DNA from: a virus
Length of the DNA: 64,000 nucleotides
Virus record (IMG/VR): IMGVR_UViG_3300042330_000854
Coordinates: 1 to 64,000 of that record
Strand: one strand, 5' to 3'
Shown: positions 25,253 to 32,576 of the stretch, one piece after another
Position numbering within the stretch: the first letter of the stretch is position 1
Layout of the letters: each line of letters begins with the position of its first letter
The notes under the pieces: model-generated
What the model was told of the DNA's origin: nothing
Databases searched by the model: none
What the model saw: only the letters and a program-made list of their open reading frames with translations
Translations under genes and position numbers: made by a program

Positions 25253-25644
25253 CAAACTTTAAAAAAAGGGGGAAATATTTCCCCCTTCCTATTTTTATTA
25301 AAAATTTATTTAAAAATAGATATATTTATTATATCTATGGTAAAAAATATACAACTAATGAATATTTTAATATTCCATTTGATGTTATCTTATCTCCTGA
25401 TGAAAATACACCCGCATTTGAAGATATTTATTATTGGGAGAAAATTTGGTGTGAAAAAGGTTATTTTCATCGATTAACTGGTCCAGCATGTATTTCTCAT
25501 ACAGGCGAGGAAAATTATTGGTTAAATGGTGATCCATATGACAATGTTAATGATTGGTTAACAGCGCATCCAAATCCCGATCTTTATTTTGATACAATTG
25601 GTTTAAGTGAAACCGTTAGAGTTTTGTATTTTCTTAAAAATTAA
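25249..25644 (+). CDS. HRLTGPA-family protein (type P) with basic N-terminal extension
   Basis: 131 residues; start overlaps the HD gene by 4 nt. Residues 1-27 are an added basic/hydrophobic segment (IFIKNLFKNRYIYYIYGKK at the junction). Core FHRLTGPACI, end SETVRVLYFLKN. A GGGGGAAAT/ATTTCCCCC hairpin lies within codons 7-12. Confidence 0.82.
   Translation: MTNFKKRGKYFPLPIFIKNLFKNRYIYYIYGKKYTTNEYFNIPFDVILSPDENTPAFEDIYYWEKIWCEKGYFHRLTGPACISHTGEENYWLNGDPYDNVNDWLTAHPNPDLYFDTIGLSETVRVLYFLKN
25268..25285. terminator. hairpin inside a coding start (possible attenuator)
   Basis: GGGGGAAAT directly followed by ATTTCCCCC, preceded by seven A and followed by TTCCTATTTTT. It resembles the terminators of this genome but lies in codons 7-12 of the HRLTGPA gene. 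It may limit read-through from the HD gene unless ribosomes cover it. Confidence 0.5.
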
Positions 25645-25671
25645 TTAAATACTAAAAATTAGGAAATTTTT

Positions 25672-26076
25672 ATGTTGCAAAAATTATTAAATTTATTTGA
25701 AAATAAAATTTTAAAACAAACTGCTTGGATTATCGTAATTTACCAAGGAAAAATTTTATTAGGAAAAAGAAGTAAATTTTGTAATAACCCCGGACAATGG
25801 AATTTTCCAGGTGGCACAATTGATCCAAATGAAAATCCAAAACAAGCGGCACAACGTGAAACAAAAGAAGAAACTAATTTGGACGTTTTAAATTTACAAT
25901 TTTTACAAAAAATACAAAATTCATATTATTTTGTAGCTTATGTTAATGATTTATCAAGATTAAAAATAACAAAAGAAACTGAAAAATATAAATTAGTTGA
26001 TCCAAATAAATTACCTAAAAATTTACATTATTCAGTTAAATTATTTTTAACAAAAAATTCATTGGATAATTTATAA
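25672..26076 (+). CDS. Nudix hydrolase
   Basis: 134 residues. Nudix box GGTIDPNENPKQAAQRETKE then ETN fits G-x5-E-x7-REUxEE. Nudix enzymes hydrolyse nucleoside diphosphates linked to another group (dNTPs, NAD, capped RNA, alarmones). Adjacent to the HD hydrolase, so a nucleotide-clearing pair is plausible. The substrate cannot be told from sequence. Confidence 0.88.
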   Translation: MLQKLLNLFENKILKQTAWIIVIYQGKILLGKRSKFCNNPGQWNFPGGTIDPNENPKQAAQRETKEETNLDVLNLQFLQKIQNSYYFVAYVNDLSRLKITKETEKYKLVDPNKLPKNLHYSVKLFLTKNSLDNL

Positions 26077-26086
26077 AATTTATTGC

Positions 26087-26114
26087 TTGATTTTTGTTTA
26101 ATATATTTTATAAT
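26087..26114 (+). promoter_or_regulatory. sigma70-type promoter
   Basis: TTGATT, 16 bp, TATAAT; 23 bp before the ATG at 26138. Confidence 0.65.
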
Positions 26115-26137
26115 AATCTTTTAATAAGGAGATTATT

Positions 26138-26651
26138 ATGCTTAAACATTATCAAAATATTGCATTTGATTTAGATGAAACTTTAATCAATGGTCCACAT
26201 AGTTATCAATTACAATATTTTGTAAAACATTATAATAAAGAAAAAAACCTTTCATATTGTTACATTTAGAACAAACGATGAATTTTCTACAATTTTAACT
26301 GATTTACAAAATAATAATATCGATATAAATCATTTTAATTCAATACAAACTGCGCCTAATGATATATTTGAAAATCATATTGTTTGGCTTAAATATGTTG
26401 ATATTTTTAATCGCGCAAATCCAAATAAACAAACGAGAATTAAACAAAAAAATTCTAATCATGATTATTATTTTGAAAAATATAATAATCTAATTAAATG
26501 GAAAGCTGAAATTTGTAAACAAATAAATGCAGAAATATTAATTGATGATTTAGATCGATTAACAAAAGATCATTGTGAAAAATTAAATGTTGATTTTATT
26601 ATTTCTCATAAATCTAAATTTATAAAAAACAAATATCTTTTTCAAATTTAA
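26138..26651 (+). pseudogene. HAD-like phosphatase with a single-base frameshift
   Basis: ATG at 26138 behind AAGGAG. Frame 0 gives NIAFDLDETLIN (HAD motif I, DxDxT) and stops at a TAG near 26266. The reading resumes one frame on (HIVTFRTNDEFST ... EILIDDLDRLTKDH, motif IV-like) to the stop at 26651. Removing one A from the A7 run around 26245 joins both parts into about 170 residues. Either a real mutation, slippage at A7, or a sequencing error. Confidence 0.72.
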
Positions 26652-26717
26652 AAAAATTTTACATTTGACAATTTTTCAATTATATGAAAAAATCATCTTT
26701 TAATAAAGGATTATTTT

Positions 26718-27038
26718 ATGAAACATGTTATTGGTTATGTTATTGGTTATATTATTTGTTTAACTATTATTTTTATTATGATGGCAATTAGTCCCATTTT
26801 ATATAAATGGTTTGTATTTGTATTTTATGGAATTAGTATTCTTGGCTTAACGATTATGATTTTTCAAAAAATGGATAATAAAAAACATGTAGATGTTGTT
26901 AATGTATTTCCAATTTTACATGTTTTTATTTTTAAATATTTGGGTTTTTCAATTGAAATACAAATCGTTCATGCAATTTTTGTAATTGTTTATTATCTAT
27001 TACTTGGAATAAAAACATACAAATATAATAAAAAATAA
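26718..27038 (+). CDS. small polytopic membrane protein
   Basis: 106 residues with three to four hydrophobic helices. ATG behind AAAGGA. Convergent with the amidoligase gene, two nucleotides apart. Unknown. Confidence 0.75.
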   Translation: MKHVIGYVIGYIICLTIIFIMMAISPILYKWFVFVFYGISILGLTIMIFQKMDNKKHVDVVNVFPILHVFIFKYLGFSIEIQIVHAIFVIVYYLLLGIKTYKYNKK

Positions 27039-27040
27039 TA

Positions 27041-28474
27041 TTATTTTTTAGAAACTATCTTTATTAATAATTGTATATATTTTTCTAATTTTAAATTCTC
27101 TTCAAATTCAAACCATCTAGATAATCGTTCATTAACTAATTCTAAATCATCTAAAGATATTGGATAAAATTTTTCTTTAAAATTTAAAGCAATCTTTTTT
27201 AAATTTTCCGCTGTTGGATTGTTATACGCAAAATAATTCTTTATTACTATAAGTGCATGTATTATATCAGAATTAAAATTTAATGATTTTTCATCATCAT
27301 CTAAATCTATTAATTTACTTAATTTTTTACCATATTCATTTGCATAAGCATTTGGATCACTGGCTATTGTTAATGCTTGTGCAATTCTTCCCATAACCAT
27401 TTTAATTTTATCTAAATCTTTATGATAATCAACATTTCCTGGCGCTCGTATTTCTAAATATCCTAATTCTTTGAATTTATTAAAATTTACAGTTTGATAC
27501 TTATCATTTAATTGTCTTATTAAAGCATCATTTAAATTTGCATTGAATAAAGTTGTTGTATTATCTTGGCGAAATTTCTTTATTTTATTAGTTAAAGTTT
27601 CTGCATAATTTTTATCATTAAATGTTAAACGATTGAAAATTTTTGCAACATAAACATCATTGAAAAATAATAAAAATTTTAATAAATCAATTTTATTTTG
27701 TTCTTCACCTTTCCAAGTACCAACATTAATATGTAATCCAGTTGAACTATTGGTTTCTAATTCTTGATTATTATGAATAAAATCAAAAACATTTTCTAAA
27801 GCAGCAATTGCATTATCGTATTTTAACACAGGAGTAACAATTTCTGCACCTGTTGGTCTTATAGAACTGTCACTAACAACATTCCAATTTCTATAAACAG
27901 GTAAATCTTCTTGAAATAATTCTCTTATTATTTCAACCGCATTATTAGTGATTTCTTCAGATTCGGCAACTCTTTGTTCATCTAACCATTCAATATAATA
28001 ATCATTTTCATTGTCCATATAATATTCATCTTTTTTAAATAAATCTACAATATCAATTTCATTACAATCAACATATTCAAATAATTCTTTTAAAGAATTA
28101 CAATTATATAAATCATATCTATCAATTTCATTATCATCTTCATCGTATTTTACTATTTCAGAAAATGTAGTTTTATCATATTCCCAATCGTTTTTTAATG
28201 AACAATTTTTTAAAATGTTCTTTAATTTAGTGCGATCACCATTAATAAATTTATTAAAATAAGATTTAACAATGTCTTTTATTTGTTTAGGTCTAATATT
28301 TACATACCAATAATCACTGGCCTCGTCATAAGTTTCAAAATCAAAATAATTATCATTGATTTCATCAGTATAAGCAATTTCAAACTCAAACCCCCAAGTA
28401 AAATTATTTGATAATTTACTTAATGTTTTATTTGCCATATTAGCATTTCGTTCTTGTAATTGTTGTAATCTCAT
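27041..28474 (-). CDS. amidoligase-like protein with putative capsid-targeting leader (copy 1)
   Basis: 477 residues. Leader MRLQQLQE then RNANM (LQE site). The family blocks are FTWGFEFEIAY, STGLHINVGTW and YLEIRAPGNVDYH, which match the GxExE, LHxxxG and ExR elements of Amidoligase_2-type ATP-grasp-related enzymes, known or predicted to form peptide or gamma-glutamyl bonds. A long acidic insertion (about residues 95-165) separates the first strands. Paralogue at 52106. Confidence 0.75.
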   Translation of the reverse strand: MRLQQLQERNANMANKTLSKLSNNFTWGFEFEIAYTDEINDNYFDFETYDEASDYWYVNIRPKQIKDIVKSYFNKFINGDRTKLKNILKNCSLKNDWEYDKTTFSEIVKYDEDDNEIDRYDLYNCNSLKELFEYVDCNEIDIVDLFKKDEYYMDNENDYYIEWLDEQRVAESEEITNNAVEIIRELFQEDLPVYRNWNVVSDSSIRPTGAEIVTPVLKYDNAIAALENVFDFIHNNQELETNSSTGLHINVGTWKGEEQNKIDLLKFLLFFNDVYVAKIFNRLTFNDKNYAETLTNKIKKFRQDNTTTLFNANLNDALIRQLNDKYQTVNFNKFKELGYLEIRAPGNVDYHKDLDKIKMVMGRIAQALTIASDPNAYANEYGKKLSKLIDLDDDEKSLNFNSDIIHALIVIKNYFAYNNPTAENLKKIALNFKEKFYPISLDDLELVNERLSRWFEFEENLKLEKYIQLLIKIVSKK

Positions 28475-28499
28475 ATACTTATTTATTAAAAATATTCTA

Positions 28500-28527
28500 T
28501 TGACAAAAAAACTTATAATAATACAAT
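28500..28527 (+). promoter_or_regulatory. sigma70-type promoter
   Basis: TTGACA, 16 bp, TACAAT, 20 bp before the nucleotidyltransferase gene. Confidence 0.7.
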
Positions 28528-28547
28528 AAAATCAAAAGGAGATGAAA

Positions 28548-29114
28548 ATGATTGAAGAATTAGAAAATATCTTAAAAAACAATCTTTATTTTTTAAGAGG
28601 ATCAAGAATTTATCAAACCAATCATGAAAACTCTGATTGGGATTTTTGTGTTATTGGAGATTTAAACGATAATCAAAAAATTAAAATAAACTCTTTGCTA
28701 AATTGTAATTTTGAATTTTTTACCAAAGAAGAATTTCAAAATGAAATTTACAATCATGAAATTTCAGCACTAGAATGCTTATGGACAAAAGAAAACAATT
28801 TTCTTTTCAATCTTGATTTAAAAATTTTGAGAAAATCAATCGCCCAAAAAGCAAGCAATTCTTATGTTAAAGCAAAAAAGAAACTAATCGATAATGAAAT
28901 CGAAATAGCACAAAAATCTCTTTTTCATAGCTTTCGTATTTTAGATTTTGGAACGCAAATTGCAACTAATGGTAAAATACAAAATTATTCTTCTATGAAT
29001 TTTATCTTAAATGAAATTAAAAATTTAGAACCAAATTGGAATTTATGGGAAGAAAAATTTAAAAAATTACATAATCAATTTCATAGTGAATTTAAAACAA
29101 AGGCGCCAAAATGA
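28548..29114 (+). CDS. nucleotidyltransferase-fold protein
   Basis: 188 residues from the ATG at 28548 (AGGAG 7 nt upstream; the ATG at 28542 is too close). LRGSRIYQTNHENSDWDFCV is the GS...DxD signature of the Pol-beta/MNT nucleotidyltransferase fold, with a helical C-terminus. Such proteins transfer NMPs to nucleic acids, proteins or small molecules. Given the tRNA-rich genome, tRNA end addition is possible, but the protein is much shorter than CCA-adding enzymes. Confidence 0.75.
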   Translation: MIEELENILKNNLYFLRGSRIYQTNHENSDWDFCVIGDLNDNQKIKINSLLNCNFEFFTKEEFQNEIYNHEISALECLWTKENNFLFNLDLKILRKSIAQKASNSYVKAKKKLIDNEIEIAQKSLFHSFRILDFGTQIATNGKIQNYSSMNFILNEIKNLEPNWNLWEEKFKKLHNQFHSEFKTKAPK

Positions 29115-29488
29115 ATAAATTTATACAAAAAATAAAATCAATTTTTATTAGACAAAAAAAGTATGTTTATTTTATTGATGGTAAAAAATTTACAACTAAC
29201 AATTATGATGATATTCCATTATATGATATTTCGTCACCAGACGAAAATACACCCGCTTATGAAAATTTATCAAATGGATTTAAAGTTTGGTGTAAAAAAG
29301 GTTTTTTTCGGCAACGATTAACCGGGCCTGCTATTATTTGGTCTCATGGAAGAGAAGAATTTTATTTAAATGATAGCTATTATGAAAATATTCATGCTTG
29401 GTTAAAAGATCATCCAAATCCCGATCTTTATTTTGATGCTTTAGGAATGACGGAAACCGATAAAATTCTTTGGTTTTTACAAAATTAG
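29111..29488 (+). CDS. HRLTGPA-family protein (type P) with basic N-terminal extension
   Basis: 125 residues. Residues 1-17 (MNKFIQKIKSIFIRQKK) form a basic amphipathic helix like that of 25249. Core RQRLTGPAII; end MTETDKILWFLQN. Starts 4 nt inside the nucleotidyltransferase gene. 29489-29603 is a C/A-patterned non-coding spacer. Confidence 0.83.
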   Translation: MNKFIQKIKSIFIRQKKYVYFIDGKKFTTNNYDDIPLYDISSPDENTPAYENLSNGFKVWCKKGFFRQRLTGPAIIWSHGREEFYLNDSYYENIHAWLKDHPNPDLYFDALGMTETDKILWFLQN

Positions 29489-29603
29489 TTTTAAGGCGAT
29501 TTAACGCCCATTAAATCAATTAACTAACCCAATTACCTAAATCAAGTTAAAACCCCTGTAACCTATCTTAAAACTCGATTAAACACCTATTTGAAAGAAA
29601 GAA

Positions 29604-29915
29604 ATGAAATATATTTATTATGTTGATGGTGAAAAATTTACTTCTGATAATTTAGATGAAATTCCTCATTATGATATATCCTCACCAAATGAAAATACGC
29701 CTGGTTTTGAGAACTTAGAAATAGGTAGAAAAATTTGGTGTAAAAAGAAATGGATTATTCATAGATTATCAGGACCAGCTATTATCGATAAAGATGGTAA
29801 TGAAAGATTTTATCTAAATGGAGAATTTTATATTGATAATGTTATTCTTTGGCTTAAACATCATCCAAATCAAGACAATACCTTTCAGATTGAAATGTTG
29901 TTAAAATACACATAA
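29604..29915 (+). CDS. HRLTGPA-family protein (type Q)
   Basis: 103 residues, core IIHRLSGPAII, end HPNQDNTFQIEMLLKYT. Lies 115 bp after 29111, so the two C-terminal types occur side by side. Confidence 0.85.
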   Translation: MKYIYYVDGEKFTSDNLDEIPHYDISSPNENTPGFENLEIGRKIWCKKKWIIHRLSGPAIIDKDGNERFYLNGEFYIDNVILWLKHHPNQDNTFQIEMLLKYT

Positions 29916-30023
29916 TTTTTCTTTTTTAATAAATTTTCTATTCATGAAGAGCCGCAGAAAATATAGAGATTTTGAATGTGTTCGTACAACTGCAACGTAA
30001 CAAAAATTAAATTTAAAAAATGC

Positions 30024-30052
30024 TTGACAAAGAACAGAAAATTTTCTATATT
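30024..30052 (+). promoter_or_regulatory. sigma70-type promoter with GAAAATTTTC spacer
   Basis: TTGACA, 17 bp ending GAAAATTTTC, TATATT, followed by AGGAG and the gene at 30082. 29916-30023 upstream holds no gene. Confidence 0.88.
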
Positions 30053-30081
30053 ATATTCATCAAAACAAATAGGAGATTATT

Positions 30082-30360
30082 ATGCAAAAGAAAATTCAAC
30101 TTACAAAAGAAGAACTTGAATCTTTTATAAATTATCCTCAAAGTTTTGAAAATTTTTTTCAAAGAATCTTTATTGTTGATGTTATTCGAGAACATGATGA
30201 ATGTGAAAACAATGAAGGTGTTTTAGTTATTTTTGATAATGATGATTATCGTTATGAAATTGAATTTACTTATAATAATATTGGTGATTATGTTTTTAAA
30301 AATATTTTTGATTTTATTGAAATTGTAGATGTTTCAGTATTAATTGATAAAAACTCCTAA
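30082..30360 (+). CDS. hypothetical acidic protein
   Basis: 92 residues; pattern of alternating strands with DVIREHDECENNEGVLVIFD in the middle. Likely highly expressed from the promoter just upstream. Not recognised. Confidence 0.78.
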   Translation: MQKKIQLTKEELESFINYPQSFENFFQRIFIVDVIREHDECENNEGVLVIFDNDDYRYEIEFTYNNIGDYVFKNIFDFIEIVDVSVLIDKNS

Positions 30361-30372
30361 ATAAAAAATCTC

Positions 30373-30401
30373 TTGACAAGCTATCAACCATTTTATATAT
30401 T
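30373..30401 (+). promoter_or_regulatory. sigma70-type promoter, duplicated unit 1
   Basis: TTGACA, 17 bp, TATATT. The sequence CTTGACAAGCTATCAAC and the leader after it are repeated almost exactly at 30716. Confidence 0.85.
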
Positions 30402-30435
30402 GGGTCTATCGAAACGAAAACAGGAGTAATTTAAA

Positions 30436-30693
30436 ATGTTGATTAATGCAAAAGATGCTCGTGAACAATTTAATAACTATGGTATCGTTGAAAAATTTAA
30501 CGATCAAATTCAAAAAACTATTGAAAAAGGGCAAACTACTTTTGAATTTTCTGGACGTTATTTTGGTGACACACAGGAACATAATACAACATGTCGCATT
30601 CGTAATTTTATTAACGAATTAAAGGCCAATGGTTATAAATGTGAACGTAAACGTGAAAATGGGTTGGTAGTTGGTATTATCGTAAGTTTTTAA
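30436..30693 (+). CDS. small phage protein, tandem paralogue 1
   Basis: 85 residues. MLINAKDAREQFNNYG at the start and GLVVGIIVSF at the end are shared with 30779. The A-x-x-A-R-E-x...I...I-x-x-G pattern followed by a GYKC-like strand is common in small uncharacterised phage proteins. Confidence 0.8.
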   Translation: MLINAKDAREQFNNYGIVEKFNDQIQKTIEKGQTTFEFSGRYFGDTQEHNTTCRIRNFINELKANGYKCERKRENGLVVGIIVSF

Positions 30694-30715
30694 GATTTTT
30701 TCATTAATAAATCTC

Positions 30716-30744
30716 TTGACAAGCTATCAACGCTTTTATATATT
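30716..30744 (+). promoter_or_regulatory. sigma70-type promoter, duplicated unit 2
   Basis: TTGACA, 17 bp, TATATT; differs from the unit at 30373 at only a few bases. Confidence 0.85.
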
Positions 30745-30778
30745 GGGTTTATCAAAACGAAAACAGGAGTAATTAAAA

Positions 30779-31024
30779 ATGTTGATTAGTGCAAAAATTG
30801 CCAGTGAACAAATTGAAAAATTATCTCGTGAAGAGCGTTTTAATAATAAAGTTGAACATGCTATTAAAATGGGTGAACGTGAATTTTCTTTTGATACAAG
30901 ATTTACTAAAGAAAATAGAGATAAATATAATCTTTTTTGTGATGAACTTGAAACTGCTGGTTATTTTATTAATTCTGTTCCAAACTTTGAAAGTAATAAA
31001 CTTTTAATTATTGTAAGTTTTTAA
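30779..31024 (+). CDS. small phage protein, tandem paralogue 2
   Basis: 81 residues. MLISAKIASEQIEKLS ... KLLIIVSF. The promoter, leader and start codon context are copied from 30373-30438, whereas the middle of the protein has diverged. Last protein gene before the RNA field. Confidence 0.8.
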   Translation: MLISAKIASEQIEKLSREERFNNKVEHAIKMGEREFSFDTRFTKENRDKYNLFCDELETAGYFINSVPNFESNKLLIIVSF

Positions 31025-31044
31025 AATTACCCAATAAAAAGTTC

Positions 31045-31073
31045 TTGACAAAAAATACTAAATAGATTACAGT
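31045..31073 (+). promoter_or_regulatory. sigma70-type promoter
   Basis: TTGACA, 17 bp, TACAGT. First promoter of the RNA field. Confidence 0.6.
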
Positions 31074-31151
31074 CTTTTAATAAATTAAAGAAAATAATCT
31101 ATTTTGTTAAATACTAAACAGTTATTTTTCTAATTTTTAACAAAATAGATG

Positions 31152-31180
31152 TTGACAACAAAAACAAGATAAAGTATCGT
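31152..31180 (+). promoter_or_regulatory. sigma70-type promoter before interrupted tRNA-Leu
   Basis: TTGACA, 17 bp ending AAGATAAAG, TATCGT. The same AAGATAAAGTA context recurs at 31615 before another tRNA-like gene. Confidence 0.6.
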
Positions 31181-31197
31181 AAGAATATAACAAATAT

Positions 31198-31341
31198 GCG
31201 GGCATGGGGGAACTTGGCAGACCCGACGTTCTCATTTCCAAGAAATAGGCAAGTATTATTTTAATACTTTCAGTGCAATTCTGATAGGAAAAACAAAAAA
31301 CGTTTCCAATAGGAGTGCGAGTTCAAGTCTCGCTGCCCGTA
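31198..31341 (+). tRNA. interrupted tRNA-Leu (inferred anticodon CAA) with 61-nt insert
   Basis: Acceptor GCGGGCA/TGCCCGT, D-arm GGGG..CCC with GG in the loop, long variable arm TTCCAATAGGA, T-arm GCGAG-TTCAAGT-CTCGC. Anticodon stem ACGTT (31226-31230) pairs with AACGT (31299-31303), but 68 nt lie between. If an insert 31233-31293 is removed after U33 the loop becomes CTCAAAA, anticodon CAA, which fits the class II variable arm. The insert folds as TTTCC/GGAAA enclosing hairpins AAGTATTA/TAATACTT and TCAG-TGCAATT-CTGA. It is far too small for a group I intron. The same insert type is in 35451. Confidence 0.75.
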
Positions 31342-31406
31342 CAATAAATTATAAGAGCAATCTTATAATTTAGTTCTTTTAAATTGTTAAACTAAAGTAA
31401 TTTAGT

Positions 31407-31460
31407 ACCTTAGACATAATTTAGCAACTGCTTGATTATGCATAGAACAGGTTCTAAGGT
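31407..31460 (+). ncRNA. compact tRNA-like stem element
   Basis: ACCTTAGA pairs with TCTAAGGT (8 bp). Inside, CATAAT/ATTATG encloses AGCA/TGCT. About 54 nt, too short for a tRNA. Followed by a perfect CAATTAAC/GTTAATTG hairpin. Confidence 0.45.
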
Positions 31461-31491
31461 GACAATTAACTTTCTATGGTTAATTGATAAT

Positions 31492-31578
31492 GGGGAGATT
31501 TTTCTGACCCTGACTGTAAATCAGGTGGCGTTAAATATCAGAATGGATGCCGAAGAGGTTCGATTCCTCGTTTCCCCA
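31492..31578 (+). tRNA. tRNA-Tyr (GTA) without a normal D-arm
   Basis: Acceptor GGGGAGA/TTTCCCC, anticodon stem CCTGA/TCAGG with loop CTGTAAA, T-loop TTCGATT. Only about 10 nt separate acceptor and anticodon stems, so no D hairpin fits. Instead TTCTGA (31502-31507) can pair with TCAGAA (31538-31543) inside an enlarged variable region that also has GGC/GCC and a GG-containing TGGAT. Total length is normal for a class II tRNA-Tyr. The same plan occurs at 31955. Confidence 0.75.
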
Positions 31579-31614
31579 CAATAAAAAAAGATTAAGTTAT
31601 TAACAAAAAAATTG

Positions 31615-31643
31615 TTGACAAACAAATCAAGATAAAGTAACGT
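31615..31643 (+). promoter_or_regulatory. sigma70-type promoter
   Basis: TTGACA, 17 bp ending AAGATAAAG, TAACGT; reads into the tRNA-like gene at 31669. Confidence 0.6.
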
Positions 31644-31668
31644 AAGAATGTAAACGAGATAAGAAACT

Positions 31669-31770
31669 TTGATAGTAACCAGTTGGTAGAAGTGCTTTAC
31701 GGTAAAACATATCAAGTAGGAAATGACTTGAGTGCGTAAAGAAGCGGTGGTTCGATCCCATCCTATCAAA
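31669..31770 (+). tRNA. tRNA-like gene with enlarged anticodon region
   Basis: Acceptor TTGATAG/CTATCAA and T-arm GGTGG-TTCGATC-CCATC are good, and a D-loop-like AGTTGGTAGAA follows the acceptor. In the middle CTTTACG pairs with CGTAAAG around a 31-nt loop that contains TCAAGT/ACTTGA. This could be an insert-bearing tRNA like 31198; the anticodon cannot be assigned. Confidence 0.55.
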
Positions 31771-31787
31771 ATTTCTTAAATTGTTAC

Positions 31788-31816
31788 TTGACTAAGTAAA
31801 TTAAATATAGTAAGTT
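31788..31816 (+). promoter_or_regulatory. sigma70-type promoter
   Basis: TTGACT, 17 bp, TAAGTT; 30 bp before the 32-codon gene. Confidence 0.6.
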
Positions 31817-31845
31817 TTATCATCAAATAACAAGGAGAAATAAAA

Positions 31846-31944
31846 ATGGACATTTTTGGTTTTTACATGACACTTTGGCCCTTTTTTATTGAACTTAATT
31901 CAATGGGTCAAACGTATATTGACTTTTATCGTCAATTGCATTAA
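31846..31944 (+). CDS. 32-residue protein inside the tRNA field
   Basis: ATG behind AAGGAG. Sequence begins MDIFGFYMTLWPFFIELNSM and ends DFYRQLH. Aromatic and hydrophobic, perhaps membrane-associated. One of only a few protein genes between 31 and 36.5 kb. Confidence 0.55.
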   Translation: MDIFGFYMTLWPFFIELNSMGQTYIDFYRQLH

Positions 31945-31954
31945 TTTTAAACTT

Positions 31955-32039
31955 GGCCTCTGTCCCTCTCACGGTCTTCTAAACCGTCGTCATTAAAATG
32001 GAGGATGGATGACAATGGGTTCGATGCCCTCAGAGGTCG
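31955..32039 (+). tRNA. tRNA-Arg (TCT) without a normal D-arm
   Basis: Acceptor GGCCTCT/AGAGGTC, anticodon stem ACGGT/ACCGT with loop CTTCTAA. Only nine nucleotides separate acceptor and anticodon stem. CCTCT there can pair with GGAGG in the variable region, which is closed by GTCAT/ATGAC and carries ATGGAT. This matches the tRNA-Tyr plan with different bases in the pairing. The T-loop is TTCGATG but the T-stem is weak beyond three pairs. Confidence 0.65.
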
Positions 32040-32061
32040 CGTTAATATAGTAAAATTATAA

Positions 32062-32083
32062 AGAATAGATTTAAATCTATTCT
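32062..32083. terminator. perfect 22-nt palindrome hairpin
   Basis: AGAATAGATTT followed directly by AAATCTATTCT. Located after the tRNA-Arg; no clear T run follows, so it may be a processing hairpin rather than a terminator. Confidence 0.5.
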
Positions 32084-32086
32084 CAC

Positions 32087-32139
32087 AATTCGGGGATAAA
32101 AACAGCAGCCTCTTTTTGTAGTAACGATTTCCCTGAATT
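32087..32139 (+). ncRNA. compact tRNA-like stem element
   Basis: AATTCGGGG pairs with CCCTGAATT (9 bp, one G-U). The interior holds CAGCAGCC and TAGTAACG, the latter resembling the D-loop-like TAGTAGCA of other elements here. Confidence 0.45.
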
Positions 32140-32145
32140 TTAATT

Positions 32146-32174
32146 TTGACAATTAAAGAAAATTATGATAAATT
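32146..32174 (+). promoter_or_regulatory. sigma70-type promoter
   Basis: TTGACA, 17 bp, TAAATT. The 160 nt downstream contain GCTCTGGTAGTTTAATGG, like the 5' end of a tRNA, but I find no matching 3' acceptor strand. Confidence 0.65.
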
Positions 32175-32330
32175 ATACTTTATAGTATAATTCTTATGCT
32201 CTGGTAGTTTAATGGTTTAAAACTTTTACTACTATCATATCTTTGGACCTGTAATTCAACAGTAGAAATAATAAATATATAAATAAAATATTTCTTGTTA
32301 ATTTAAAAGTAAAATTGACAAACATATATT

Positions 32331-32401
32331 GCTTCCATGTTGTAATAGTAGCAAAAATTCCTCATAAGAATTTAGATTTGGGGCAGAACCAAATGGAAGT
32401 A
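32331..32401 (+). tRNA. tRNA-Met (CAT) with T-loop GGCAGAA
   Basis: Acceptor GCTTCCA/TGGAAGT, D-arm TTGT-AATAGTA-GCAA, anticodon stem AATTC/GAATT with loop CTCATAA, T-arm TTTGG-GGCAGAA-CCAAA. All stems are sound and spacing is normal, but the D-loop lacks GG and the T-loop is GGCAGAA instead of TTCRANN. The same T-loop appears in tRNA-Glu at 42833 with a similar D-loop. Confidence 0.8.
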
Positions 32402-32426
32402 CACGTTATACATAAACAAAAAAGAT

Positions 32427-32576
32427 TTATACAAGTCTCTTTTTCATACCTCTTCTAAATCCATCTGGTATTGGATCAGTTTTTAAAATACGTATATTAA
32501 TAATTTCATCAGTAATATACCAATATTTTGAATTAGTTTCAGATATTTTTTGTTTGGTTAATAATCCAAAATTAGA
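32427..32576 (-). pseudogene. relic of a homing endonuclease C-terminus
   Basis: A 49-codon open frame without a start reads KYWYITDEIINIRILKTDPI then PDGFRRGMKKR. The W.ITD.I.N.RI...PIP.GF.RG pattern is typical of the NUMOD-like tail of phage GIY-YIG and HNH homing endonucleases. A stop lies immediately upstream, so the catalytic part is gone. Confidence 0.7.

Noticed and set aside
29489-29603. C/A-patterned spacer as a possible CRISPR-like or iteron array.
   Set aside because: No exact repeat unit recurs with constant spacing; no CRISPR array was seen anywhere in the window.
31198-31341. Group I intron in the tRNA-Leu anticodon loop.
   Set aside because: The insert is only about 61 nt and lacks the P, Q, R and S core segments and the terminal G.
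31521-31769. A minus-strand open frame over the tRNA-Tyr region.
   Set aside because: Its apparent protein is the antisense of tRNA sequences (such frames commonly give GxxRTRT-like strings).
32197-32275. A tRNA starting GCTCTGGTAGTTTAATGG.
   Set aside because: The 5' end is convincing but no complementary 3' acceptor strand or T-arm can be found within 150 nt.
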